Source of the DNA: Zeaxanthinibacter sp964434565
GTDB taxonomy: Bacteria > Bacteroidota > Bacteroidia > Flavobacteriales > Flavobacteriaceae
DNA: 64,000 nucleotides
Assembly (NCBI GenBank): GCA_964434565.1
Contig: CAYSVQ010000061.1
Coordinates: forward strand, 1 to 64,000
Direction: 5' to 3'
Both the position numbers and the translations under genes were made by a program. Of this stretch, positions 17,798 through 25,776 are shown in pieces (position 1 is the stretch's first letter; every line of letters starts with the position of its first letter). The notes beneath the pieces were generated by a model. It had not been told where the DNA came from and made no database searches. It worked only from the letters and a program-made list of their open reading frames with translations.

Positions 17798-17998
17798 ATG
17801 AGTGTTATTTATTTGTTACTGGCCATTAGCATCATAGTGGCCCTTATTTTTTTTGTCGCTTTTATCTATTCAGTGCGACGCGGGCAGTATGATGATTCCT
17901 ATACACCTTCGGTTCGCATGCTTTTCGAGGATGAGTTAATAAAGGACACCAACGCCGGAAATTCGAAAAAAACCAAAAAATCATCTCCAACTAAATAA
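17798..17998 (+). CDS. ccoS: cbb3-type oxidase assembly protein CcoS
   Basis: CcoS/FixS is a small single-span protein needed to insert haem b and copper into the cbb3 oxidase. The 66-residue product has one N-terminal helix (VIYLLLAISIIVALIFFVAF), then YSVRRGQYDD (the family pattern of a short hinge followed by Gly-x-Tyr/Phe-Asp-Asp), and a lysine-rich tail. It is the first gene of the unit, 6 bp before ccoN. Confidence 0.9.
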   Translation: MSVIYLLLAISIIVALIFFVAFIYSVRRGQYDDSYTPSVRMLFEDELIKDTNAGNSKKTKKSSPTK

Positions 17999-18004
17999 TT
18001 CCCC

Positions 18005-20203
18005 ATGGAAATTCAACAATTCCACTACGATAACAAAATAGTTAAGAAATTTATCTATGCCACCCTGTTATGGGGGATCGTTGGCATGCTGGTAGGTCTG
18101 CTGCTGGCATTTTTGTTCCTCTTTCCGAATCTTACCGATGGAATCTCCTGGCTTAGTTTCGGGCGACTTCGGCCGCTCCATACAAACGCGGTAATCTTTG
18201 CCTTTGTAGGCAATGCTATTTTCGCCGGGGTTTACTACTCAACCCAACGACTATTGAAGGCAAGGATGTTCAGTGATTTCCTCAGCGAATTTAATTTCTG
18301 GGGGTGGCAGGCTATTATTGTGGCAGCTGCCATCTCGTTGCCACTGGGGTATACCACATCCAAGGAATACGCCGAACTTGAATGGCCTATAGACCTGGCT
18401 ATCGCCCTGGTCTGGGTTGCCTTCGGCTGGAACCTTATAGGTACCATGCTCAAGAGGAGGCAGCGACACCTGTATGTCGCTATCTGGTTCTATCTCGCCA
18501 CTTTTGTTACTGTAGCCGTACTCCACATCTTCAACAGCCTGGAGCTTCCTGTTTCCGCGATGAAGAGTTACTCGGTTTATGCCGGCGTACAAGACGCCCT
18601 GGTACAATGGTGGTACGGCCATAATGCAGTGGCATTTTTCCTTACTACGCCTTTCCTTGGGCTGATGTATTATTTTGTTCCCAAAGCTGCCAACAGGCCA
18701 ATATATTCCTACCGCCTTTCAATTGTGCATTTCTGGTCGCTTATCTTTATCTATATCTGGGCGGGGCCCCATCACCTGTTGTATTCCTCATTGCCCGACT
18801 GGGCCCAGAACCTCGGCGTGGCCTTTTCAGTGATGCTTATAGCACCTTCCTGGGGCGGGATGATCAACGGCCTGTTAACCCTGAGGGGGGCCTGGGACAA
18901 GGTGCGCACTAGTCCTGTTCTGAAATTCATGGTTGTTGCCATTACAGGCTACGGGATGGCCACCTTTGAAGGTCCTATGTTGTCCCTTAAAAACGTGAAT
19001 GCAATTGCCCACTTCAGCGACTGGATCATAGCGCATGTGCATGTAGGCGCCCTTGCCTGGAACGGTTTCCTGACTTTTGGAATGGTGTACTGGCTGGTCC
19101 CTAAAATGTTCAAAACACGCTTACATTCACTGCCTATGGCAAATCTGCATTTCTGGATGGGCACCCTGGGAATCATTCTTTATGCGCTGCCCATGTATGT
19201 CGCAGGATTTACTCAGGCACTGATGTGGAAAGACTTCAACCCTGACGGTACGTTGGTATACGGCAATTTTCTGGAAACAGTTAACGAGATCATGCCCATG
19301 TACTGGATGCGAGCAATTGGCGGCAGCATGTATATCATCGGTTTTATAGTCATGCTATATAACATTGTTCAAACCGTACGCGCCGGCAGTAAGGTGGAAG
19401 ACGAACTGGCCGAAGCGCCTGCCCTGGTACGGGTATCCAAAAGAAGGGTCGCAGGGGAAACCTACCACAACTGGCTGGAGCGAAGGCCCATTCAGCTGAC
19501 TATCTTTGCCACTATTGCAATCCTTATAGGCGGGATCATTCAAATTGTGCCCACCATCCTTGTTAAATCGAACATCCCCACCATCAGCAGTGTAAAACCA
19601 TACACTCCTCTGGAACTGGAGGGGCGCGATCTTTATATCCGTGAAGGATGCGTAGGCTGCCACTCCCAGATGGTCCGCCCTTTCAGAAGCGAGGTGGAAC
19701 GTTACGGGGAATACTCCAAAGCGGGTGAGTATGTCTATGACCATCCTTTCCTCTGGGGCAGTAAGCGCACAGGCCCCGACCTGCACAGGATAGGGGGCAA
19801 GTACTCGGATAACTGGCACCTGAACCATATGTACGACCCACAGAGCACTTCTTCGGGCTCTATCATGCCAGCATACCAGTGGCTTGTAACAGACGAGCTG
19901 GACAGGAGCAATATAGAAACCAAGATGCGTACCATGGTGCAATTGGGTGTACCCTATTCTGAAGAGGAAATTGTGCAGGCGGAAAAGAATATGGCCGAGC
20001 AAGCGCTTCGGATTGAAAAAAACCTATATGCCGATCCGGATTTTGCACAAACGTATGATGCCGATAAAAAGCAGGCCCTGGAATCAGGGGAGCCTTTTGT
20101 GGAAATGCGCGACCGGGAAATCATTGCCCTGATCGCCTACCTGCAACGTCTTGGCACAGACATTAAAGTGGATCCAACCAATGAAATTATCACCGAAAAA
20201 TAA
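18005..20203 (+). CDS. ccoNO: Fused cbb3 cytochrome oxidase subunits I and II (CcoN-CcoO)
   Basis: The 732-residue protein joins the catalytic subunit CcoN (about 1-480, twelve-helix haem-copper fold) to the monohaem cytochrome c subunit CcoO (about 505-732). CcoN motifs include RPLHTNAVIFAFVGNA, WYGHNAVAFFLTTPFLG with a CuB histidine, WAGPHHLLYSSLPDW, and HVHVGALAWNGF for haem ligands. CcoO shows the c-haem motif C549-x2-C552-H553 (EGCVGCHSQMVRPF) and the Met-ligand region SSGSIMPAYQWL. A single-polypeptide CcoNO is usual in Bacteroidota and not an assembly error: the linker is in frame and hydrophobic. The oxidase reduces O2 with high affinity and pumps protons. Confidence 0.95.
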   Translation: MEIQQFHYDNKIVKKFIYATLLWGIVGMLVGLLLAFLFLFPNLTDGISWLSFGRLRPLHTNAVIFAFVGNAIFAGVYYSTQRLLKARMFSDFLSEFNFWGWQAIIVAAAISLPLGYTTSKEYAELEWPIDLAIALVWVAFGWNLIGTMLKRRQRHLYVAIWFYLATFVTVAVLHIFNSLELPVSAMKSYSVYAGVQDALVQWWYGHNAVAFFLTTPFLGLMYYFVPKAANRPIYSYRLSIVHFWSLIFIYIWAGPHHLLYSSLPDWAQNLGVAFSVMLIAPSWGGMINGLLTLRGAWDKVRTSPVLKFMVVAITGYGMATFEGPMLSLKNVNAIAHFSDWIIAHVHVGALAWNGFLTFGMVYWLVPKMFKTRLHSLPMANLHFWMGTLGIILYALPMYVAGFTQALMWKDFNPDGTLVYGNFLETVNEIMPMYWMRAIGGSMYIIGFIVMLYNIVQTVRAGSKVEDELAEAPALVRVSKRRVAGETYHNWLERRPIQLTIFATIAILIGGIIQIVPTILVKSNIPTISSVKPYTPLELEGRDLYIREGCVGCHSQMVRPFRSEVERYGEYSKAGEYVYDHPFLWGSKRTGPDLHRIGGKYSDNWHLNHMYDPQSTSSGSIMPAYQWLVTDELDRSNIETKMRTMVQLGVPYSEEEIVQAEKNMAEQALRIEKNLYADPDFAQTYDADKKQALESGEPFVEMRDREIIALIAYLQRLGTDIKVDPTNEIITEK

Positions 20204-20209
20204 AGGGAC

Positions 20210-20401
20210 ATGTTGAAATTTGTAAAAAACCATATGGAAAGTATAGAGGGAATCGCCACATATCCGATGATATCCCTGCTGATCTTCTTTGTATTCTTTA
20301 GTATCCTCTTCTGGTGGGTCTTTACGGCATCCAAAGAACATATAAGGGAAGTTAGCGAAATGCCTCTGGATGATCATCAACCTCAAAATCAAAACCAATG
20401 A
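20210..20401 (+). CDS. ccoQ: cbb3 oxidase subunit CcoQ-like small membrane protein
   Basis: A 63-residue protein has one central helix (MISLLIFFVFFSILFWWVF) and a charged tail. It sits 6 bp after ccoNO and overlaps the ccoP start by 4 bp. Position and topology match CcoQ/FixQ, which stabilises the oxidase; sequence conservation in this family is low. Confidence 0.82.
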   Translation: MLKFVKNHMESIEGIATYPMISLLIFFVFFSILFWWVFTASKEHIREVSEMPLDDHQPQNQNQ

Positions 20402-21357
20402 AAAATTCCTCAGCCTGGTGGATAAGGATCCCGGTTTTCTTCTTTCTGATATTCGGATTGATGGAGTATTTTATTGATAGCGGAAGCCAGCCAGCCATTA
20501 TTGCTTACCCCATTACCAACGTCTTCCTGCTGCTGGTGCTACTGATACTGATTGCCATAGAACTTATCCTGGCTTCCATCGAAAATGTGATGTTCAACAC
20601 CCTGTCGGAAGAGGCAAAACAACGTTATCTGGCTAAAAAGGATACCCGATGGAAATGGGACTGGGCCAAAAGGGTTTATAAAAAATTGCTGGGCTCCAAA
20701 CCCGTGGAGGAGGAGCACGAGATTATCCTGGACCACAACTACGACGGTATCAGGGAACTCGATAATAAACTTCCGCCCTGGTGGGTATATTTATTCTATA
20801 TCACCATCATTTTCGGAATAGTGTACATGGCGCGATTCCACATTTTCGGGGGATATGACCAGCAGCTCGAATATGAGCGTGAGATTGCGGCAGCCAGGGA
20901 GGCCGTGGAAGCTTATAAAAGGACAGCCACAGATCTGGTAGACGTGAATACCGTTGAGATACTTACGGGGGATACCGATATCAAGGCGGGCGAAACCATA
21001 TTTGTTTCCAATTGTGCGGTATGCCATAAGGTTGATGGTGGTGGCGGCATAGGGCCCAATCTTACAGATGATTACTGGATCCTGGGAGGCGGGATTAAAA
21101 ATGTCTTTAATGCCATTTCAGAAGGTGGGCGGCCGGGCAAGGGAATGATCTCCTGGAAGACCAACCTGAAACCCAATGAAATGGCACAGGTAGCCAGCTA
21201 TGTCCTGAACCTTCACGGGATTACTCCTGCCGAGCCCAAGGAACCTGAAGGCGACCTGTGGGTAGACCCCGATGCGAAGGTCGATGAAGTGGAAGTGGAA
21301 CAGGTAGACAGTACCACTCTTAAAGTGATAATAGATAATACAGGTACGGAGTTCTGA
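20398..21357 (+). CDS. ccoP: cbb3 oxidase cytochrome c subunit CcoP (single c-haem form)
   Basis: CcoP passes electrons to the CcoNO core. The 319-residue product has two N-terminal helices (about 8-60), a conserved cytoplasmic segment with DHNYDGIRELDNKLPPWW, another helix (about 128-147), and a periplasmic cytochrome c domain. Only one haem motif is present, C206-x2-C209-H210 (NCAVCHKVDGGGGIGPNLTDDYW), with GMISWK as the Met-ligand loop. Proteobacterial CcoP carries two haems, so electron entry differs here. The C-terminal tail is acidic (EVEVEQVDSTT). Confidence 0.94.
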   Translation: MKNSSAWWIRIPVFFFLIFGLMEYFIDSGSQPAIIAYPITNVFLLLVLLILIAIELILASIENVMFNTLSEEAKQRYLAKKDTRWKWDWAKRVYKKLLGSKPVEEEHEIILDHNYDGIRELDNKLPPWWVYLFYITIIFGIVYMARFHIFGGYDQQLEYEREIAAAREAVEAYKRTATDLVDVNTVEILTGDTDIKAGETIFVSNCAVCHKVDGGGGIGPNLTDDYWILGGGIKNVFNAISEGGRPGKGMISWKTNLKPNEMAQVASYVLNLHGITPAEPKEPEGDLWVDPDAKVDEVEVEQVDSTTLKVIIDNTGTEF

Positions 21358-21382
21358 GTACCCTCCGGGAAAAGACAGGCTA

Positions 21383-22798
21383 ATGGTGAATGACGAAAAT
21401 TTCAGGGATTCCATAGGAACCATCAATGAGGAAGGTAAGCGGGCGTGGGTATTTCCCAAAAAACCATCGGGGCGATTTTACGAATACAGGAAATGGGTAA
21501 GCTATGTACTGTTGGTCTTCCTGCTACTGTCGCCATTCATAAAAATAAACGGGCAGCAGTTCCTGATGTTCAATGTACTGGAACGGAGGTTTAATATTTT
21601 TGGCCTGCCATTCTGGCCTCAGGATTTTCACCTTTTTGTTATCGCCATGATCATCGGGGTGATCTTCATAGCCCTTTTCACCGTGGCTTATGGCCGGATT
21701 TTTTGCGGATGGATTTGCCCTCAGACCATCTTTATGGAGATGGTCTTCCGACGCATAGAATATTGGATCGACGGGGATCGCGGAGCACAGATACGCCTCG
21801 ACAGGCAAGCTTGGAACAGTGAGAAGATAAGGAAACGTGTTTTTAAATGGACAGTATTCTTTATTATTTCCTTCCTGATCGCGAATGTTTTCCTGGCCTA
21901 TCTCATTGGAGGTGACAAATTAATGGCCAATATAAGTGACGGGCCCCTGAATCACCTGAGCACGCTGATCTCCCTCCTGATCTTTACCGCAGTTTTTTAC
22001 TTCGTTTTTGCCTGGTTCCGCGAACAGGTATGCATCATTGCATGCCCATATGGACGGATGCAGGGGGTCTTACTCGACAACAAATCAATAATCGTTGCCT
22101 ATGACCATAAACGGGGTGAAAAAGAACAGGGTAGGAAAAAATTCAGAAAAAACGAAAACAGGGATGCCCTGGGATATGGCGATTGTATCGACTGCTTTCA
22201 ATGTGTACATGTATGCCCTACCGGAATCGATATCAGGAACGGCACCCAGCTTGAATGTGTGAATTGCACGGCATGTATAGATGCCTGCGACAATATTATG
22301 GAACAGGTAAACCTTCCGAAAGGGCTTATCCGCTACGCAAGCGAGGAGAATATCGTAAAAAAGGCGAAATTCACATTTACCCCCCGCTTAAAAGGGTATA
22401 CGGCCGTACTTGTAATCCTGACCGGGGTATTTGTGGGTATGCTTATGCTGAGAAACGACCTGGAGGCTAATTTTCTCCGGCTCCCCGGCCAGTTGTACGA
22501 ACGAAAGGAGGGCAATATCATCAGCAATGTGTTTACCTACAAATTGCTGAACAAGACTACAACCGACATAGACGAGATACATTTTGAACTGCTTTCGCAT
22601 CCTGGCAGGGTCATCCTGGTATCTAACGAAAATTTTAGTGTGCCGGGAGAGCGATTTGCGGAAGGCACCCTGTTTATTGAAATCAACAACCGCGACCTTA
22701 ATGGCGACAAGGATAAACTGAGGATTGGGGTGTACAGTGGAGGAGAATTGGTGGAAACCGCAAGTGTTAGTTTCCTTGCACCAAGAAGCTATAATTAA
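21383..22798 (+). CDS. ccoG: Cytochrome c oxidase accessory protein CcoG (FixG/RdxA)
   Basis: CcoG is a membrane iron-sulphur protein proposed to reduce Cu(II) during cbb3 assembly. The 471-residue product has N-terminal helices with GRIFCGWICPQTIFMEMVFRR, then two ferredoxin-like clusters: C268, C271, C274, C278 (CIDCFQCVHVCPTG) and C292, C295, C298, C302 (CVNCTACIDACDN). A C-terminal immunoglobulin-like domain follows residue 370. It lies 25 bp after ccoP. Confidence 0.94.
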   Translation: MVNDENFRDSIGTINEEGKRAWVFPKKPSGRFYEYRKWVSYVLLVFLLLSPFIKINGQQFLMFNVLERRFNIFGLPFWPQDFHLFVIAMIIGVIFIALFTVAYGRIFCGWICPQTIFMEMVFRRIEYWIDGDRGAQIRLDRQAWNSEKIRKRVFKWTVFFIISFLIANVFLAYLIGGDKLMANISDGPLNHLSTLISLLIFTAVFYFVFAWFREQVCIIACPYGRMQGVLLDNKSIIVAYDHKRGEKEQGRKKFRKNENRDALGYGDCIDCFQCVHVCPTGIDIRNGTQLECVNCTACIDACDNIMEQVNLPKGLIRYASEENIVKKAKFTFTPRLKGYTAVLVILTGVFVGMLMLRNDLEANFLRLPGQLYERKEGNIISNVFTYKLLNKTTTDIDEIHFELLSHPGRVILVSNENFSVPGERFAEGTLFIEINNRDLNGDKDKLRIGVYSGGELVETASVSFLAPRSYN

Positions 22799-22845
22799 CC
22801 ACGGGTTTCTGAATTGTTACAGGGCCTGTTTAAAATCAAAATAAG

Positions 22846-23337
22846 ATGAAAATTAATTGGGGAACGGGAATTGTGATAGCCTTTGTCTTGTTTATAGGGT
22901 TTATTCTGTACTTTGTGGTTCTCGCAAGTACGGATGAAAAGGCCAACCATGACCTGGTTACTGAACATTATTACGAGAAAGAACTGGATTTCCAGAACCA
23001 GATTGACGCCACCAGAAATGCCGGCTCCCTGAAAGGCAGGATCAGGCTGCAACAGACCGCATCGGGCCTTTTAATACTCTTTCCCGGGAGCTGGGACCAC
23101 AACTCAATAAAGGGAAACATTACCCTTTACAGGCCTTCAAACAGAAAATTGGATTTCGAAGTTCCGATCAGGCTAACGGATTCGCTGATGCTTGTCCCTT
23201 CCTGGCGCCTGCCTGATGGTCGTTGGGACCTTACCATAAGATGGGAAACTTCGGGAACGGAATATCTGCAAAAAGAGCGCTTTAGCTATACAAAAATGGA
23301 CCGTCTCCCCGGCTCAGCCAAATCATTAAAAAGATGA
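22846..23337 (+). CDS. ccoH: Cytochrome oxidase assembly protein CcoH/FixH
   Basis: A 163-residue protein with one N-terminal helix (GTGIVIAFVLFIGFILYFVV) and the FixH-typical segment HDLVTEHYYEKELDFQNQID, followed by a beta-rich periplasmic domain. FixH helps assemble the cbb3 oxidase with CcoG and CcoI. It lies 47 bp after ccoG and overlaps the next gene by 4 bp. Confidence 0.9.
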   Translation: MKINWGTGIVIAFVLFIGFILYFVVLASTDEKANHDLVTEHYYEKELDFQNQIDATRNAGSLKGRIRLQQTASGLLILFPGSWDHNSIKGNITLYRPSNRKLDFEVPIRLTDSLMLVPSWRLPDGRWDLTIRWETSGTEYLQKERFSYTKMDRLPGSAKSLKR

Positions 23338-24038
23338 TCCTGCCAGGGCTTCTTCTCGGGTTTATGGGGAGTCTGCATTGCCTGGGGATGTGTGGCCCTA
23401 TTGCCTTTATGTTGGCGGTAGACCGGGAAAACCACCTGAAGGGATCCATTCAGCTTGGGGCCTACCACCTCGGGCGGATAATTGCGTATACCGCCATTGG
23501 TTTACTTTTTGGTATCCTTGGCAAAGGCCTGGGGGTTTTCGGGATGCAGCAAAAATTATCCATCGCCATAGGTCTGCTAATGATCCTTGCGGTATTGCTC
23601 CCATTAAAACTTAATTTTGGAAATCGCCTCCTGCAGCCGGTATTCCGAATGGTTTCCGGAATAAAAAGCCGGTTGGGAAAAGAACTGGGAAAACGGGGCC
23701 CGGATACCTTTCTCACAATAGGTTTCCTGAACGGGCTGCTACCCTGTGGACTGGTTTATATGGCCGTTTTGGGATCCATTGCATTGGGTGACCCTATAAA
23801 CGGTGCTTTGTTTATGACGGTTTTCGGAATTGGTACGATCCCTTTGATGAGCTCTGCAGCCTATCTGGGGAATTTCACAAAAGCATCGTTAAGGAAGCGT
23901 ATAAAACGGTTGATCCCGGCCGTGGTGATATTTATCGGGATCCTGTTTATCCTAAGGGGCCTTGGCCTTGGTGTCCCCTATCTCTCTCCTGCTCCGGAAA
24001 TACATCATGGGGGTACGGAACTGGAATGCCATCCATGA
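23334..24038 (+). CDS. TauE/SafE-like (UreH-type) transmembrane protein linked to cbb3 oxidase
   Basis: A six-helix membrane protein of 234 residues with the family motifs GSLHCLGMCGP at the N-terminus and GLLPCGLVY in the middle. Both Cys-bearing turns are conserved in the 'sulfite exporter TauE/SafE' proteins that end cco operons. Overlap with ccoH and the two Cys motifs suggest a copper or thiol role in oxidase maturation (inference), rather than sulfite export. The C-terminus has extra His and Cys residues (EIHHGGTELECHP), which may bind metal. Confidence 0.88.
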   Translation: MILPGLLLGFMGSLHCLGMCGPIAFMLAVDRENHLKGSIQLGAYHLGRIIAYTAIGLLFGILGKGLGVFGMQQKLSIAIGLLMILAVLLPLKLNFGNRLLQPVFRMVSGIKSRLGKELGKRGPDTFLTIGFLNGLLPCGLVYMAVLGSIALGDPINGALFMTVFGIGTIPLMSSAAYLGNFTKASLRKRIKRLIPAVVIFIGILFILRGLGLGVPYLSPAPEIHHGGTELECHP

Positions 24039-24094
24039 TTTTTATACATTTACATCTACCCGCTGCAAGGTGTGTATTACTTAATAATTCATAA

Positions 24095-24868
24095 ATGGCC
24101 AGGCATAACGGAAAATTTCAATTGGAAAAGGAAGAAACCAAATTCCTGAGTGGCCCCCGTTCACGTTTTAAGGAATTGTTGTTTACATTCCGGGTACAAT
24201 GGAGTTTTATCCGGGGGTTCAGGAAAATGCATTTCCTCGGGCCTTGTGTCACGGTCTTCGGGTCGGCCCGTTTTAAACCGGGACACCCCTTTTATACAAA
24301 AGCTGAAGAGATCGGGGCGGCACTAAGCGGCCTTGGCTTTACCGTTATGACCGGCGGCGGCCCAGGGATCATGGAAGCTGCCAACAAAGGAGCTTTTGAG
24401 GCCGGCGGGAGTTCGGTAGGCTGCAATATCATCCTTCCCAAAGAACAGGAACCCAACCCTTACCTGCACACCTGGATTGATATCCCCTATTTTTTCGTGA
24501 GAAAGTTTCTGCTGATAAAATATTCCTATGCCTTTGTGGTAATGCCGGGCGGGATAGGTACCCTGGACGAGTTATTCGAATCCCTTACCCTTATACAGAC
24601 GGGCATGATTAAGAATTTCCCTGTGGTAATCTACGGCTCTGCGTACCATAAGGAACTTTGCGATCATATAAAGCTTATGGCCCTGGAAGAAAGTATCGGT
24701 GAGGAAGATATGAAACTCCTGTTTGTTACGGATTCTGTGGATGAACTCATCACCCATATCCGCAAACATGCCATTCAGAAATTCGGCCTGGTAGACAAAG
24801 TGCACAAACCCAAATGGTGGTTCGGGGAGCGTACGGATCAGAAGGCGGTTCAGGAAACAAGGAAATAA
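24095..24868 (+). CDS. LOG family protein (TIGR00730-type phosphoribohydrolase)
   Basis: The 257-residue Rossmann-like protein carries the LOG signature TGGGPGIMEAANKGA (86-100) and PGGIGTLDE (151-159), with R136-K137 near the nucleotide site. Characterised relatives cleave cytokinin or nucleoside 5'-monophosphates at the N-glycosidic bond. The bacterial role is usually nucleotide turnover. It lies 56 bp after the TauE-like gene and may be read through from the cco operon. Confidence 0.9.
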   Translation: MARHNGKFQLEKEETKFLSGPRSRFKELLFTFRVQWSFIRGFRKMHFLGPCVTVFGSARFKPGHPFYTKAEEIGAALSGLGFTVMTGGGPGIMEAANKGAFEAGGSSVGCNIILPKEQEPNPYLHTWIDIPYFFVRKFLLIKYSYAFVVMPGGIGTLDELFESLTLIQTGMIKNFPVVIYGSAYHKELCDHIKLMALEESIGEEDMKLLFVTDSVDELITHIRKHAIQKFGLVDKVHKPKWWFGERTDQKAVQETRK

Positions 24869-24983
24869 TCGTTAACGCAGTGAGACAAACAAGCGGATAA
24901 TTTGCACCCTATCTTTAAATCAAGCTACACTTATTATGCAGGAAAAGGTTGGGATTACTAGGGCGGCTTGTTATAAGAGAAAC

Positions 24984-25000
24984 TTACCCAAGTAGGGTAA
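24984..25000. promoter_or_regulatory. Palindrome upstream of the truncated haemoglobin
   Basis: TTACCC-AAGTA-GGGTAA is a perfect 6-bp inverted repeat 34 bp before the haemoglobin ATG. Upstream at 24898-24904 is a -7-like TAATTTG followed by CACC. A 19-codon frame beginning at ATG 24934 (MQEKVGITRAACYKRNLPK) stops inside the dyad. It may be an operator, an attenuating hairpin or chance; no FNR-type site is present here. Confidence 0.35.
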
Positions 25001-25033
25001 AAAACGCACACCATTAAATTAATACTGAAGGCG

Positions 25034-25423
25034 ATGATGGCAGCACGACAAGATATCAGGAACAGGGAAGATGTAAGTCGACTCGTAAACGCCTTTTACA
25101 TGAAGGTCCGCATGGATGAGACTCTGGGGCCCATATTTAATGCCATTGTTACCGACTGGGAAGTGCATCTGAGCCGGTTGACGGATTTCTGGGAAGGCCA
25201 GCTCTTTCTTAATCGGACTTACCTGGGGAATCCTCTGGCCGTTCATCAGCACGTTGATTCGGTGACGGAAGGGGGTATCAGCCCCCGGCATTTTGGTCTA
25301 TGGCTGAATCTGTGGTTTGAAACCCTTGATGAGCTCTACGAAGGGGAAGTGGTGGCAATAGCTAAGAACAGGGCACGGAAAATTTCGACTATGCTTTCCC
25401 TGAAAATTTTTGCATCAAGATAG
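25034..25423 (+). CDS. Group III truncated haemoglobin
   Basis: The 129-residue globin matches group III (Campylobacter Ctb-like) truncated haemoglobins. It has VNAFYMKVRMDETLGPIF with the B-helix F21-Y22, DFWEGQLFLNRTYLGNP, and the proximal histidine probably H71 (LAVHQHVD). The C-terminal half has the family HFGLWLNLWFETLDE. Met1 and Met2 are both possible starts. Relatives bind O2 and NO tightly and protect against nitrosative stress. Its position between cbb3 and N2O reductase genes fits a NO- or O2-handling role. Confidence 0.92.
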   Translation: MMAARQDIRNREDVSRLVNAFYMKVRMDETLGPIFNAIVTDWEVHLSRLTDFWEGQLFLNRTYLGNPLAVHQHVDSVTEGGISPRHFGLWLNLWFETLDELYEGEVVAIAKNRARKISTMLSLKIFASR

Positions 25424-25776
25424 AGGTACAAGGTATGAAATACGAGGTACGAAGTGAAAAATGTGCAGGGCTGCGATTTTGCCTTGAACTTTGAACATTA
25501 AATCACCGATGCTTTCTTTTTACAGTCAAAAGATATATTTTTAATTGGGGAGGGGATTGGCATTCCCCCTGACTACCCGTGTTTTAATTTTGTAACAAAG
25601 ACCAGTGATCACCTTATTTAACAATGAAATAATTAATTAAAAACAGTCAACTCTGATCAGGGATGGTTAAATCTTGCACCCGGAACCCATTTATAGTAAG
25701 CAGTGGCAGTAGCAGTGGGCAGAATTACGAGTACGAGGTACGAAGTAGGTAGTTACCCTGAACCTTGAACCCCAGT
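25424..25776. repeat. Gene-free region with a repeated 15-mer
   Basis: 353 bp without a credible gene. The 15-mer TACGAGGTACGAAGT occurs near 25441 and again near 25730, and TTGAACnTT/GAACCTTGAAC motifs sit beside both. These look like the short GGTACGA-type intergenic repeats often seen in Flavobacteria. A perfect -7 element TAATTTTG at 25585-25592 (plus strand) has no open reading frame after it, so a short non-coding transcript is possible. No FNR-type site is seen. Confidence 0.5.

Noticed and set aside
18005..20203. CcoN-CcoO fusion as a sequencing error
   Set aside because: The join is in frame with a coherent helix and linker, and fused CcoNO is usual in Bacteroidota.
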